A DNA stretch of 64,000 nucleotides, from NCBI RefSeq assembly GCF_024346135.1, contig NZ_JAGQCJ010000005.1, forward strand, positions 1-64,000. The letters run 5' to 3'. This DNA comes from Cyanobium sp. CH-040 (GTDB lineage Bacteria; Cyanobacteriota; Cyanobacteriia; PCC-6307; Cyanobiaceae). Position numbers and translations under genes: made by a program. Below, one piece after another: positions 51,616 to 61,797 of the stretch. Positions within the stretch are counted from its first letter, which is position 1. Every line of letters starts with the position of its first letter. The notes under the pieces were generated by a model. That model was not told the origin of the DNA. It made no database searches and worked only from the letters and a program-made list of their open reading frames with translations.

Positions 51616-52482
51616 TCAGCTGCGGCCCAGCTCGCCGGCGCGGGAGCGGGGGCCGACGCTGTCGAGGGCCTCAAGACGGCAGCGCAGGGAACTGGCGGGG
51701 GCGCAGGCCGGCTCCTGCTCGGCCCTGGTGGCGGTCTCGGCCCTGGCGGCGGCCGCCAGCAGGGCCGCCTCCTGGCGGGCACGGGCCTGAGCCCGCAGCT
51801 GCTGGAGGTTGGCCTCATAGAAGCGGCGCAGCTCGTCGTAGCGCTTCACGGGCTGGCCGTAGAAGCTGCGGCCGGCCAGGGTGGGGAAGGAGGCCCACTC
51901 CGGCGCCAGGCGGTTGGCCAGTTCGGGGGTGAACTCACCGCGATCGGCGAGGGCCAGGGCGCCACGGCGCTGCACCAGGTAGATGGCCGCCTGATCCTGC
52001 ACCTGGGGACCGAAGGCGTCGGGGCCGTGGGTGCGGAAGCCGAGGGAGCGGCTGACCATCGCCCAGGTGGGCGGCATGAACTGGTAGGCCCCGGCGGCGG
52101 CGCTGGCGTAGCGGGCGCTGCGCACCACCCGGTCGGGGTGCCGGTCGAGGGAGGGCATCAGGCCGCCCCCGAACATGATCCAGTAGCCGCGGTCATCACC
52201 GTTGGCCCAGGTGCCCTCCGCGTAACGGATGGTGTTGAGCAGGGCCCGGCGCTCCGGCGTGATCGCGAAGATGCGGGGAGCAGGAGGCGGCAGAGGCACC
52301 GACAACGCCACGGACACCCCGGAGGGATCGTCCACCTGCTGGGAGCTGGGCATCGCGTAGCCGGGTGCGGCCACCTGGGTGGCCGAGGCGGCGGGCGCCA
52401 GGGCGAGCGCGGACACCGGGGAGGCGCCGATCAGGCCGAGGATTGCTGTTGCTTTGGCGAAGTGAACCAAACCTGACAACAA
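51616..52482 (-). CDS. exported muramidase (phage-lysozyme-like)
   Basis: A 288-residue protein with a hydrophobic leader (ATAILGLIGASPVSALALAP), then LLNTIRYAEGTWANGDDRGY with the catalytic Glu, AAAGAYQFMPPTWAMVSRSL and RRGALALADRG, matching the COG4678 muramidase group. The tail after residue 220 is Ala/Glu-rich and probably helical. The start is a TTG; no better one is in frame nearby. The gap 52483-52666 shows no feature. Confidence 0.8.
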   Translation of the reverse strand: MLSGLVHFAKATAILGLIGASPVSALALAPAASATQVAAPGYAMPSSQQVDDPSGVSVALSVPLPPPAPRIFAITPERRALLNTIRYAEGTWANGDDRGYWIMFGGGLMPSLDRHPDRVVRSARYASAAAGAYQFMPPTWAMVSRSLGFRTHGPDAFGPQVQDQAAIYLVQRRGALALADRGEFTPELANRLAPEWASFPTLAGRSFYGQPVKRYDELRRFYEANLQQLRAQARARQEAALLAAAARAETATRAEQEPACAPASSLRCRLEALDSVGPRSRAGELGRS

Positions 52483-52666
52483 AAAGGTTGCGCAGCAATT
52501 TGCCTAAAGGACACCGCGGCCGAGATTGGATATGTGCCAATCGAACAAGCGTCCACTCGTATCAACAATCACGCCGAACGGTTGAAATCACCGCCACCAC
52601 AAGAAAGTGAGCTCTCAGCACAACAGAAACGCCGATCAGGGGCGGTGGACTGATCGAATCTGCTGA

Positions 52667-53737
52667 TCACTCCAGATCCGACCCCAGGGCCACGATCGCC
52701 TCGGCCGCCTGGCGTGCCCCGTCGCCGGGCAGCGGTCCCTCCTTGGGATCGAGAAGCGGACGGTGCAGTTCCCAGTCGCCGCAGCGCATCTGGGCCTGGC
52801 TGAGCAGCCGGTGGCGGCCGTGGCGCTGCAGCTCGCGCTCCAGCACCGGCGCCTCGGCGAAGCCCCGCCGCTGCACCAGGTGAGTGCCCACCCCGTAGCG
52901 CATGGCCTCGCAGAAGCTGCTGTAGCCGGGCTTGGTGATCAGCCGGCCGCAGTGGCCCATCAGCTCCAGGGGGCGCACCGCCGCCGGCAGCACCCGCCCG
53001 TTGGCCGCCTGGCCCAGCACCGGGTCGTGCCCCACGAACACATGATCGGGCCAGCGCGCCAGCAGCCCCGGGTCCAGGGGCAGCCCCAGCCCGCCGAAGC
53101 TGATCAGCACGTTGCGATCCCGCTCGGGATGCAGAGCCAGCTCCCGGGCCAGGGCGGCCCCGTCGAGGCGCGGCTCGCCGGCCGTGAGTCCGATGCGGAG
53201 TTCCGGCACCCCCCAGGGCATCGGCAGCGAGAGCGGGCAGTGCAGCAGCAGCCGGCCGTGGCCGTAGAGGCTGCGGCTGCGCTGCACCCAGGGGGCGAAG
53301 GAGGCGCCGAAGGGTGCGTAGATGGCATCCCAGCCGAAGCTGGCCAGCCAGATCAGCGGCGCCCCGAGGCCCTCGGCCAGCAGCGCCGCCGCGGGGGGCA
53401 CGTCAGCCAGCACAAGCACCGGCCCCTGCTGGGAACGCAGCCAGGCCAGCTCGCGCTCCAGCTGGGCGGGCAGGGCGTGCTGCAGATCCTCCAGGGCCGC
53501 GAGGGTGGCCGCGGGATCACAGCCGAGGGCGTCGGCCTGCACCACCCCCACGTCCCAGCGGCAGGGGCGCTGGTGGTATGGCACCGGCCCGAAGGCCGTG
53601 GCCAGGAAGGGGGGCGGCAGGGCGGTGGAGAGCACCAGGCGCCAGTGGGGCCGCAGCCGGTGCAGGGCCGTGAGCACGGCGGCGGTGCGGGAGCCATGGC
53701 CATAGCCATGGCTGCTGATGCAGGCGAGGATCAGCAC
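52667..53737 (-). CDS. MurG-like glycosyltransferase family protein
   Basis: A 356-residue protein opening with LILACISSHGYGHGSRTAAV (donor-loop GHG motif), then LADVPPAAALLAEGLGAPLI, NVLISFGGLGLPLDPGLLA and ITKPGYSSFCEAMRYGVGTH, the glycosyltransferase-B signature of MurG/UGT-like enzymes. It starts at GTG 53737, overlapping the upstream phosphoesterase gene by 7 bp. Acceptor unknown. Confidence 0.8.
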   Translation of the reverse strand: MLILACISSHGYGHGSRTAAVLTALHRLRPHWRLVLSTALPPPFLATAFGPVPYHQRPCRWDVGVVQADALGCDPAATLAALEDLQHALPAQLERELAWLRSQQGPVLVLADVPPAAALLAEGLGAPLIWLASFGWDAIYAPFGASFAPWVQRSRSLYGHGRLLLHCPLSLPMPWGVPELRIGLTAGEPRLDGAALARELALHPERDRNVLISFGGLGLPLDPGLLARWPDHVFVGHDPVLGQAANGRVLPAAVRPLELMGHCGRLITKPGYSSFCEAMRYGVGTHLVQRRGFAEAPVLERELQRHGRHRLLSQAQMRCGDWELHRPLLDPKEGPLPGDGARQAAEAIVALGSDLE

Positions 53738-54630
53738 GGCAGGGGCAGCTCCGAGGCGGACGGGCGCGGACGGTCGTCGCAGTGCAGGCGCTCCATATAA
53801 AGGAGACGGCCATCCAGTCCGAACCAGCGGTGGCTGGCGCTCAGCACCCGGGGGCGCCATGGGTCGGACACCTCCAGCTCCACCCAGCTGAAGTGGCGCA
53901 GGTCGCGGCCGGCGGCGTCGACGCCGTGGCGGGGCACGCTGGCCGCGTTCAGGTACACCGTGCCGCTGCGGTCCACGCAGAGGCTGCGGCGCACGCCGAG
54001 GCCCCGCCGCAGCTGGTGGTGCATGTGGCCGAACACCACCAGCGGCAGCGGGCGCAGGGCCTGGATCCGGCGGATGGCCACGGCCAGGTCCTGGTCGCCC
54101 CAGTCGCAGGCGGGCTTCTTCCAGTCGCGGCCGCAGGGATCGGCGGCGGTGCTGCCCAGGCCGGCGGGGCCGCAGTGGGCCAGCACCACCAGCGGCAGGG
54201 CCGGATCGGCGCGGAGCGCCGCCGCCGTGATCCGCTCCGCCGACTCCTCGAGGCTGAGCGGTCCGAACGCCGCCTGCACCGCCCGCGAGAGGTGGAAGCC
54301 ACCACCGGCGGTGCCGGGCCGGGCGCCCACCACCGCCAGGCCGGGGGGCCGCAGTTCCCTCAGCCCCCAGCCGCAGTGGATCTCGCCCAGCGCATCGATC
54401 TGGCGCCGCAGGGTGCGGCCGGAGGGATCGCGGCCGGCGTCGTGGTTGCCGAGGATGCAGGCGGTGGGCAAGTCCTGGCGCCGCAGCAGGGCCGGAATGC
54501 GCGGCTGGCCGTCGCTGAGATCGCCCACCACCAGCAGGGCATCGGGGGCGACGCGCGCCAGCACGGCGGCATCGCTCCCATCCCAGGCGCCGTGCGGATC
54601 TCCCACCACCGCCAGGCGCTGGACCGTCAT
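53731..54630 (-). CDS. TIGR04168-family metallophosphoesterase
   Basis: A 299-residue calcineurin-like phosphoesterase: LAVVGDPHGAW, LLVVGDLSDGQ, ACILGNHDAG, LVVLAHCGPAGL and VVFGHMHHQLRRG carry the metal ligands (D-x-H, GD, GNHD, H, GHxH). This cyanobacterial/plant subfamily regularly pairs with the glycosyltransferase-like gene as here. The ATG at 54630 gives the family N-terminus. Confidence 0.87.
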   Translation of the reverse strand: MTVQRLAVVGDPHGAWDGSDAAVLARVAPDALLVVGDLSDGQPRIPALLRRQDLPTACILGNHDAGRDPSGRTLRRQIDALGEIHCGWGLRELRPPGLAVVGARPGTAGGGFHLSRAVQAAFGPLSLEESAERITAAALRADPALPLVVLAHCGPAGLGSTAADPCGRDWKKPACDWGDQDLAVAIRRIQALRPLPLVVFGHMHHQLRRGLGVRRSLCVDRSGTVYLNAASVPRHGVDAAGRDLRHFSWVELEVSDPWRPRVLSASHRWFGLDGRLLYMERLHCDDRPRPSASELPLPC

Positions 54631-54676
54631 GCACCCCTGCCTAGGCTTGCTCATCCTGCCCCGTTGAGGACCGCGG

Positions 54677-55660
<984 letters not shown>

Positions 55661-55787
55661 CAGCCCGGCAGATGGGCGAAGCGGCATGTGACGAAGTCAT
55701 GCGATGCGGGAGGCGGTAGCCCTCGCCGCCAAGACACCTTTAGATTTCCTTTAGAAACTCCCGAGATGGGGTTCGCCAGGAGGTCAC

Positions 55788-55889
55788 ATGGGGTTGTCCG
55801 GTCTGCCGACGCTTCTCGCCCTGGCGGGTCTGGCGGGTCTGGTGGGGCTCACGGTGATCGAGGTGGCCCTGGGCGTGGGCGTGCTCTGA
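55788..55889 (+). CDS. 33-residue hydrophobic membrane peptide
   Basis: ATG 55788 follows a perfect AGGAGG (55779-55784); the frame ends at TGA 55889. The product, beginning MGLSGLPTLLALAGLAGLVG, is a single hydrophobic helix with one Glu near the C-terminus. The size resembles the small subunits of photosynthetic complexes, but it matches none I know. It lies directly before the SDR gene. Confidence 0.55.
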   Translation: MGLSGLPTLLALAGLAGLVGLTVIEVALGVGVL

Positions 55890-55893
55890 AGTC

Positions 55894-56727
55894 ATGGAGA
55901 ACGGAGAGGTGAGCGAGCCAACGCTGGGCGATCCAGCGGTGCACCTGCCGCCAGGGGTGATCGTGGTGACGGGTGCCAGCCGGGGGCTGGGGCGCGACCT
56001 GGTGGACCTGCTGCTGGCCGAGGGACGCGAGGTGATCGCGGTGGTGCGGCGGCCGGGCCTGGTGGAGGCGATGGGGAACGGCGCAGACCTGAGCGAGGTG
56101 GTGGCCGATCTGAGCACGCCGCGCGGCATCGAGGCCGCCATCAGCGCCATGCGGGAGGCCCTGGACGCGAAGCCCCTGGCCGCCCTGGTGAATGGCGCCG
56201 GCGCCGTGACGCCGCTGGGCCCCCTGGCCGATCACGGCTGTGAGGCGATGCTCGACGCCTTCACCTTGATGGCGGTGGCACCGGCACGCCTGGCGACGGG
56301 CCTGGCCCCGCTGATGGTGAACGGCGGCCGGGTGCTGAATCTCTCCACCCGTTCCGCGCACGAGAGCTTCCCGGGCCTGTCCCTCTACTGCATGAGCAAG
56401 CACGCCTTGCACGCGATCAGCAAGAGCCTGCGGCTGGAGTTGCCGGTCACGCTGGCGGTGGGCGAACTCATCCCTGGCGAAGTGGACACCGGGATGCAGG
56501 CCGATCTGCGAGCGCCTGATCCGGAGGGCTTTCCCCTCGCCACGTTCTTCCGGCAGAACCAAGCGAATCTGATCCCGTGCGCCCTGGCGGCCCGGTTCAT
56601 CACCTGGGTGCTCACCGGCACCGGCAGGGACGACTTCAGCCGCACCGAGCCCTGGTTCATCTACGACACCAGCAGCCACCGCCACTGGCTGCCGGCTGGG
56701 GTGGAGTTTGGCTACTCCGCTCCCTGA
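55894..56727 (+). CDS. short-chain dehydrogenase/reductase
   Basis: A 277-residue classical SDR: VIVVTGASRGLGRDLVDLLL (TGxxxGxG cofactor loop), NGAGAVTPLGPL (NNAG-like), catalytic Ser in VLNLSTRSAH, and YCMSK (YxxxK). It starts 4 bp after the 33-residue peptide gene, likely the same transcript. Substrate unknown. Confidence 0.87.
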   Translation: MENGEVSEPTLGDPAVHLPPGVIVVTGASRGLGRDLVDLLLAEGREVIAVVRRPGLVEAMGNGADLSEVVADLSTPRGIEAAISAMREALDAKPLAALVNGAGAVTPLGPLADHGCEAMLDAFTLMAVAPARLATGLAPLMVNGGRVLNLSTRSAHESFPGLSLYCMSKHALHAISKSLRLELPVTLAVGELIPGEVDTGMQADLRAPDPEGFPLATFFRQNQANLIPCALAARFITWVLTGTGRDDFSRTEPWFIYDTSSHRHWLPAGVEFGYSAP

Positions 56728-56814
56728 AATGCAGCTGCAGCTGCGTGGTCGACACCACTGAAGCGATCCTGCACCTCAGGCTGATGGCACGATCCTGTGG
56801 CACCGAACAAGGCA

Positions 56815-57351
56815 TCAGCCGCACTTTGGTAGGAATGATGTGCTGTACTCCTGATCCCAGTAGTAGGTCACCCATACCGCCTCGCCAGACGGAAGCACAC
56901 GGCCCTCGAGTTTTATATCACTGGGGCCAGCCACAAAGTCCACTCCATGGGCGATGAACTCCGCCACGACATCCGGAGAGTCTCGAAACCCATCCGGTAA
57001 AGTCGGCCTGCTTGCATCAATGGCCGCTGCCTGATTGATGCGCTGGATTAAAATGCAAGGAGAGCCATCGACATCCTCAGACTGCGGATCCGGCTCAAGA
57101 CTCAGCACCACGTTGACATTGCGCTCGGGAAGAATGAAGATGAACTCCCAGGACAGCGAGCAGCCCTTCTCGTTTAGATCAAGGCCACTCGCAATGAACG
57201 TCAATCTCGCCTGTCGATCCATTGCCTTGACGATCGGAGCAGCAGTAGCCCATGCCTGATGGGCAGTCATGACACCACAAAGCTCAGGGAGCACTCGCTT
57301 GGTGCCGGAAGGGGCAAGGGGCCTTTGAATGAATCGGTCGAAGAGCTTCAT
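56815..57351 (-). CDS. hypothetical protein, probable integron cassette gene
   Basis: A 178-residue protein with no recognised domain (KLFDRFIQRPLAPSGTKR, SWEFIFILPERNVNVVLSLE, WVTYYWDQEYSTSFLPK). Its ATG lies 22 bases after the GTTAGCT core of the attC at 57367-57453 on the same strand, a typical position for the next cassette gene. I see no attC after its stop, so it may be the last, eroded cassette or a chromosomal gene. Confidence 0.6.
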   Translation of the reverse strand: MKLFDRFIQRPLAPSGTKRVLPELCGVMTAHQAWATAAPIVKAMDRQARLTFIASGLDLNEKGCSLSWEFIFILPERNVNVVLSLEPDPQSEDVDGSPCILIQRINQAAAIDASRPTLPDGFRDSPDVVAEFIAHGVDFVAGPSDIKLEGRVLPSGEAVWVTYYWDQEYSTSFLPKCG

Positions 57352-57366
57352 GGAGACCTCGTTCAG

Positions 57367-57453
57367 TAGCTAACGCCCCAGATCAGAAGCGGGCCTGAGT
57401 ATAGGCGACAAATGAGCCTTGCCGCTCCCGTCTTCTGAATCTTGATGTTAGGG
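57367..57453 (-). other. integron attC recombination site 1
   Basis: Read on the minus strand: CCCTAAC (R''), then AGATTCAGAAGACGGG, a 30-base centre, then CCCGCTTCTGATCT and GTTAGCT (R'). The two arms pair except for two unpaired bases in the first arm (T in GATTC, A in AAGACGG), the extra-helical bases that orient attC sites. The cut is expected between G (57374) and TT. It closes the two-gene cassette. Confidence 0.85.
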
Positions 57454-57488
57454 AATCAAAATTGGGAAGAGGCTTGTATTTGCCCAAC

Positions 57489-59222
57489 CTATGCAATCTC
57501 ATCAGCCGAAATAGCACAATCTTTTCTTCCATTCTCCCTAAGGCCTTGAAGGATGTGAAGTGGCAATGGAAGGCGGTAGAGGCGACAGGCAACAACGATT
57601 AGTGGCCACCAGCCATATCTAACCGCAGAAAGCTCTTGGAAGTGCGGCGTTTCGTCACACTCCCGAAATACTTGGTCTAGAAAATCTGAAACAGGCTTGT
57701 CAAAATCTAAGTTTGCAAGGGTGGCGCCGTGTACTTCATCGTTTCTGTAGTAGTTCGCCTCGGAAGTCTCGTCTGGATACCAGAGTTGAAAGGTGCAGTG
57801 CGACATGACGTCTCGCTTGAGACTAGCGATATTGCTGTAAAGCTGCGCATCCTTAATTAGCGCAGCCCAAAGAGCAATGACAGGGTAAAGGATGCTTGCA
57901 CTCGTAGCATTTCTACGGTACTCACTATCTCGGGACTTCGGATGCTCAAGTAGCTCGGTATAGCTGGAAAGAACGCACGGATACTTGCCGTTAGCTTCGT
58001 AACTGAACTTTGCCCGCGAAAGGATCTCCGTGAGCCAGCTACGAATGAAAGTCAAACCATCACCACTGATAGCCAAGAGAGTAAGTGCTATCGATATATC
58101 AATTGCTTGCTCATCCTTGGCAGGCAGGAGGAGAGCAGGATTATTGGCAATGAGCTGTCTGATCGCTTCGGCATAGCTTATTACCTCTGCCTGCAGCTTC
58201 TGTTTAGCGCCCTCCTCATCCTTAGGGCATCTCTGTGCTCCCCAGTGCGCCCACAGTCCTTCGAGCCCAAGACGGCCAAGAAGGTCAAACAACTTCAAGT
58301 TGATGTCGATGCTGTGTGAGCTGTGCACCGCCACCGAAATTGCATGCAGCGTGCCTACGTATGGCAAAACGATAGTATGCAGATACTCACTGCAGATCTG
58401 GCTGTATGTAGAGAATATTGAGTAGAATGCAGAAGTAGCCGCCAGGCTCGTCTTATTGTTCTGGCCTGCAAACTTCTTTGCAATAGGCCACGCATGAAGA
58501 AGGGCAAACTCACTGGATCGATATGCAGCTTCGATATTGCCTGCCTCACGAGCCCAAGCAAACAGGATCCAGAGGCATATACTCATTTGCCTAATGGCAG
58601 TGACACGCTCTAAGTCGCCATGCTTATCAACGTCGGAGAGCGACTTAACTAACTGTGTGAAGTGACGGCATGAAACATCCGGCTGGTCTAACATGGCAAG
58701 TGATTTCCGGATATCTTTTCGGGCATTTTGTGGCAGCAATTCCTCGCTAAGTAAACTGGACTGAATGAGTTCAGCCAGCTTGTCCCCATTCCACTCTTCA
58801 AATGATATGCACGACTTAGTATTCTCAGCCATATAGCCTGTGAGGAGTGGTCGAACTTGCTCCTGTACGTCTCCTCCAATAGCAATGCAGATGACAACAT
58901 CTTTGCCCCTATGCTCGGCTGGCATGCGATGTGGTATGTATGAATCTAGAATCTCATTTAACGATGGCCGAAGAGACTGTGCAGAATTCCCATCCCAATC
59001 CCTTCTCGTCAGGTCCCCCGGCTTAATCGATAGGAGATAAACTTTCTCAGGCCCTCCGTCGAGACTCCCGACCGCACCCACATCAACTCCATCTTGTCGT
59101 GTGCCTCGTGCGGGCCGCGAATAGACATTTAGTCCAAGCTGGCTGAGAAGATCTGGGAGCACTGCGTCAAGCTCACCCCTCTCCTTCAATGAGGCGAGGT
59201 ACTCCCTAATGATGAGTTTCAT
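57489..59222 (-). CDS. orphan cassette protein with restriction-endonuclease-like N-terminus
   Basis: A 577-residue protein. Residues 20-67 resemble a PD-(D/E)xK/Mrr-type core: LPDLLSQLGLNVYSRPARG, DGVDVG (Asp44, Asp47) and VYLLSIKPGD (Lys67); the usual Glu or Gln before xK is Ser65. Residues 105-165 continue as the fold's end (VVICIAIGG, FEEWNGDKLAELIQSSL). The rest is helical and unrecognised. ATG 59222 overlaps the upstream stop (ATGA). Clearly lower GC than the chromosome. A nuclease or DNA-binding role is inferred. Confidence 0.7.
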   Translation of the reverse strand: MKLIIREYLASLKERGELDAVLPDLLSQLGLNVYSRPARGTRQDGVDVGAVGSLDGGPEKVYLLSIKPGDLTRRDWDGNSAQSLRPSLNEILDSYIPHRMPAEHRGKDVVICIAIGGDVQEQVRPLLTGYMAENTKSCISFEEWNGDKLAELIQSSLLSEELLPQNARKDIRKSLAMLDQPDVSCRHFTQLVKSLSDVDKHGDLERVTAIRQMSICLWILFAWAREAGNIEAAYRSSEFALLHAWPIAKKFAGQNNKTSLAATSAFYSIFSTYSQICSEYLHTIVLPYVGTLHAISVAVHSSHSIDINLKLFDLLGRLGLEGLWAHWGAQRCPKDEEGAKQKLQAEVISYAEAIRQLIANNPALLLPAKDEQAIDISIALTLLAISGDGLTFIRSWLTEILSRAKFSYEANGKYPCVLSSYTELLEHPKSRDSEYRRNATSASILYPVIALWAALIKDAQLYSNIASLKRDVMSHCTFQLWYPDETSEANYYRNDEVHGATLANLDFDKPVSDFLDQVFRECDETPHFQELSAVRYGWWPLIVVACRLYRLPLPLHILQGLRENGRKDCAISADEIA

Positions 59223-60967
59223 TGGCAAATGCGTTCAGCACGAAAGACACGCAAGATAAAGTCCAATCCATATGGGTCAATAGGATCCATCCGGGGCGTC
59301 TCAATCTCGACGCGATTGCTCAAGAGAGGGGCCTCCATACGTGTGGTCTCGCCAGCAGCAGTATGTTGGAAATATATTGACTTTCGACCATAGAGTAGCG
59401 TCTGTTTTGTGCAGATGAGGCTGAGTAAAGATTCCTTCTCAGCAGCCCTAAAAGACACTGCAGTTAAATCTGAGATATACCGTCTGTACGACTCTCGTTG
59501 CGTTTGGCTGGGATGTAGAGCAGGAAGCGACGGGACACCGGCCAACTTGTCGAGATAGCAAGTGATGGTACTCAGCACTTTCTTCAGTTCCTCCTTTACT
59601 TGGCCCGCCTCCGATGGACACTGTGCTTTTACATAGTCGCCAACACATCCTGGATAGCTAAGAAGTAGCGGGTCAAAAAGGAGTTGAGCCAACTCCTCTA
59701 AGGCTTTCTCATCAGATGCGTAGCGCATGAGAGAAATGACAATGCTCGCAGCTGTCACGGGCTGCAGGAAAAAGTAGCCAATAGCTTTGCGTGCGATGAA
59801 TACAATACGCACTGAGTCATTCTGCTGCAATTGCGTGGTGTCGATCTCGATCAATAGATCTTCACCATGATGGGTTGCTCCCATCTCTTTAACGGACTGG
59901 CCAAGAACAGGCGAACCGTTCAGAAACCAGCGTGTCATGACCCTGCTAAGAAGGGCTGTATCTCTGCGGATGTACTCGGCAGTGGTGGCGAATAAGCGAA
60001 TAGATAGTGATTGTGGATGCATCAAGAGGAGCTCTTCCAGAAACAGAAGCGCCTTTTCGTTGTCGCATTGCTTTAGAAGGCATGCAAGGCCGTAATCAAT
60101 GTTCTCGAGTAGGACATGGTGCTTGGGGTTGACCCGAATTAATCCCCTAAGGAGTATATCCTTGAGTGGCATCGGGATTTCATTCGCATGACAGCCAAAG
60201 AGCATTGAAGCCTCCTCCAAAGTGAGATCGTTTCCCTTGGAAATCGCATCTCCAATCAGCGATATCATGCGTAATTCAAGCGTTTTATCCTGCTGATATA
60301 ATGTATATGCACTCTTGATGACGGCTGCTTGGATTTCGTCATCCTCCTCGTGGCATGACCTTTCTAATGCTGTGATCAAGGAATCAGGTACACGGCTCCC
60401 ATTTTGCCACTGCAGATGTGACATTGCAGTAATGGCACGCTGGCGCAAGACCTTTTCTGAATGCTGGCTAAGACGGATTGCTGCCTCAAGGTAGTGAGGA
60501 TTGTCAGTTAATGACCCTGCATGTATAGTTGCAGGAAGCATGTCGGCAAACTGATTTGGATCCGCCTCAATGAGCTTCAGCGCTTCCCGGGGCCGCTGCG
60601 AGTCTTTCGCGCAAAAGTTGATATAGCCAGCAAAGATTGACCCAGCAGCACCATCCTGCCCTGCGCATCGGAACAGTTGCAGTACAGTCCGCATGACGCA
60701 GCCCACAGAGGCATGAGTATGAGGAACAGACTTTTCAAAAATCCGCCTTATAATGAAGAAATCAATCCCGCTTGATGCATTGACCTCAAGCTTAGTAAAC
60801 TCCGCGAAGATATCAACAAGTCCATTATTGTGTAGATCTGCAAGATCTAACGCCAAGTCATCTTGCTCTCTGCGTTCATCTCGAAAGGCGCTATAGACTG
60901 CTTCAAGAAGGCTTCCGGCTTCTGAAGCGGCAACAAGTTTCTCTTTCCTGCTAGGAGCTTCAGCCAT
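59219..60967 (-). CDS. orphan cassette protein, long helical (HEAT-like) protein
   Basis: A 582-residue protein, nearly all helical, with HEAT-like pairs such as YLEAAIRLSQHSEKVLRQRA, AAVIKSAYTLYQQDKTLELR and LLFLEELLLMHPQSLSIRLF. No catalytic motif seen. A C-terminal region (FDPLLLSYPGCVGDYVKAQC, SYRRYISDLTAVSFRAAEKE) is distinct. The start is ATG 60967; TTG 60985 is possible. First gene of the cassette, translationally coupled to the nuclease-like gene, so they should act together, plausibly as sensor or scaffold and effector. Confidence 0.65.
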   Translation of the reverse strand: MAEAPSRKEKLVAASEAGSLLEAVYSAFRDERREQDDLALDLADLHNNGLVDIFAEFTKLEVNASSGIDFFIIRRIFEKSVPHTHASVGCVMRTVLQLFRCAGQDGAAGSIFAGYINFCAKDSQRPREALKLIEADPNQFADMLPATIHAGSLTDNPHYLEAAIRLSQHSEKVLRQRAITAMSHLQWQNGSRVPDSLITALERSCHEEDDEIQAAVIKSAYTLYQQDKTLELRMISLIGDAISKGNDLTLEEASMLFGCHANEIPMPLKDILLRGLIRVNPKHHVLLENIDYGLACLLKQCDNEKALLFLEELLLMHPQSLSIRLFATTAEYIRRDTALLSRVMTRWFLNGSPVLGQSVKEMGATHHGEDLLIEIDTTQLQQNDSVRIVFIARKAIGYFFLQPVTAASIVISLMRYASDEKALEELAQLLFDPLLLSYPGCVGDYVKAQCPSEAGQVKEELKKVLSTITCYLDKLAGVPSLPALHPSQTQRESYRRYISDLTAVSFRAAEKESLLSLICTKQTLLYGRKSIYFQHTAAGETTRMEAPLLSNRVEIETPRMDPIDPYGLDFILRVFRAERICQ

Positions 60968-60990
60968 TTCCTTTTGGGACCGCAATCAGG

Positions 60991-61012
60991 ATGCTGTAGA
61001 AAAGTACAGCAT
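60991..61012. promoter_or_regulatory. LexA-like palindrome in front of the two-gene cassette operon
   Basis: ATGCTGTA and TACAGCAT form a perfect 8-bp inverted repeat with a 6-base spacer, 24 bases upstream of ATG 60967. It contains CTGT-N8-ACAG, the form of the gammaproteobacterial LexA box, and lies just downstream of a TATGCT that could be a -10 on the minus strand. An RNA hairpin is the alternative reading. Confidence 0.45.
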
Positions 61013-61105
61013 TCAGTAGCATACACTTAAAAGATAGCTTGCGCTGGGGGTGCTGAGGTGAGCACCTCTGAGATTCAGGCTCGTCTTGAAGCGAGTTTAC
61101 TGCCT

Positions 61106-61194
61106 GTCGCCTAACGCTCCAGATCAGAAGCGGGCAGAGATACCGGTATAGAACCAAGCCCCCAGTTCCCGTCTTCTGCATCTGGATGTTATAC
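61106..61194 (-). other. integron attC recombination site 2
   Basis: On the minus strand: GTATAAC (R''), CCAGATGCAGAAGACGGG, a central spacer, CCCGCTTCTGATCTGG and GTTAGGC (R', perfect GTTRRRY). The arms pair over about 20 positions with extra-helical G and A in the first arm, the same two places as in attC 1. The arm sequences are nearly identical to attC 1, with different centres, as in cassettes of one integron lineage. Confidence 0.88.
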
Positions 61195-61313
61195 GGCTAT
61201 CGCGTTTAGGAATAAGATGCTAGAGATAGATGTATTCATGACTCCTTCCTACACGGCCACGAAATTCCTTGGACCACTTATCTAGACTAAATCTGGCATT
61301 CAGGCTAGCATTT

Positions 61314-61745
61314 TTAAGAGGATTTAAGACCGTAACCTCTGCTTCGGCAAAACTTCCTAAATCTAGGACAATATGTATTTACATCAAAACCGCCCTCTAC
61401 GATGAAGCCATGCTGCATCTCAAGCATCCATTCACAGGTTTTTACCCATGATGGCGATCTGTGAGAGACCTCGTACAGCGCCTCTGTAATCGCCATTTTG
61501 CAGTTGCCATACCAATGGATTGATCTAACGTTCTGATTGTTTGGAGGTACCGTAGAGCCAATGCCTGCTTCTTCGATGTTCAGTTCATTCCATTTCAAGA
61601 ATAGATCTACCGCCTGCGACTCACGGGTTGCTGCTTGAGTTAAGTAGAATTGTATTGTGCCAATAATCAAAGCAACTATTGCAGTTATGCACGCGAGAAT
61701 TGTCGACAAGTCTGACCAAAACGAAATAGAGTTATCGGGAGTCAT
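61314..61745 (-). CDS. single-span membrane protein, integron cassette gene
   Basis: A 143-residue protein: helix LACITAIVALIIGTIQFYL near residues 15-35, then a soluble part with TQAATRESQAVDLFLKWNEL and VKTCEWMLEMQHGFIVEGG, resembling small proteins of unknown function with one N-terminal span. ATG 61745 follows AAAGGA with good spacing. It ends 120 bases before attC 2 on the same strand, the normal cassette order. Confidence 0.65.
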   Translation of the reverse strand: MTPDNSISFWSDLSTILACITAIVALIIGTIQFYLTQAATRESQAVDLFLKWNELNIEEAGIGSTVPPNNQNVRSIHWYGNCKMAITEALYEVSHRSPSWVKTCEWMLEMQHGFIVEGGFDVNTYCPRFRKFCRSRGYGLKSS

Positions 61746-61797
61746 GAGGATCCTTTGATGAGGGCTGATAATTATTTTGCACAAGCCCTTCTAGTCA

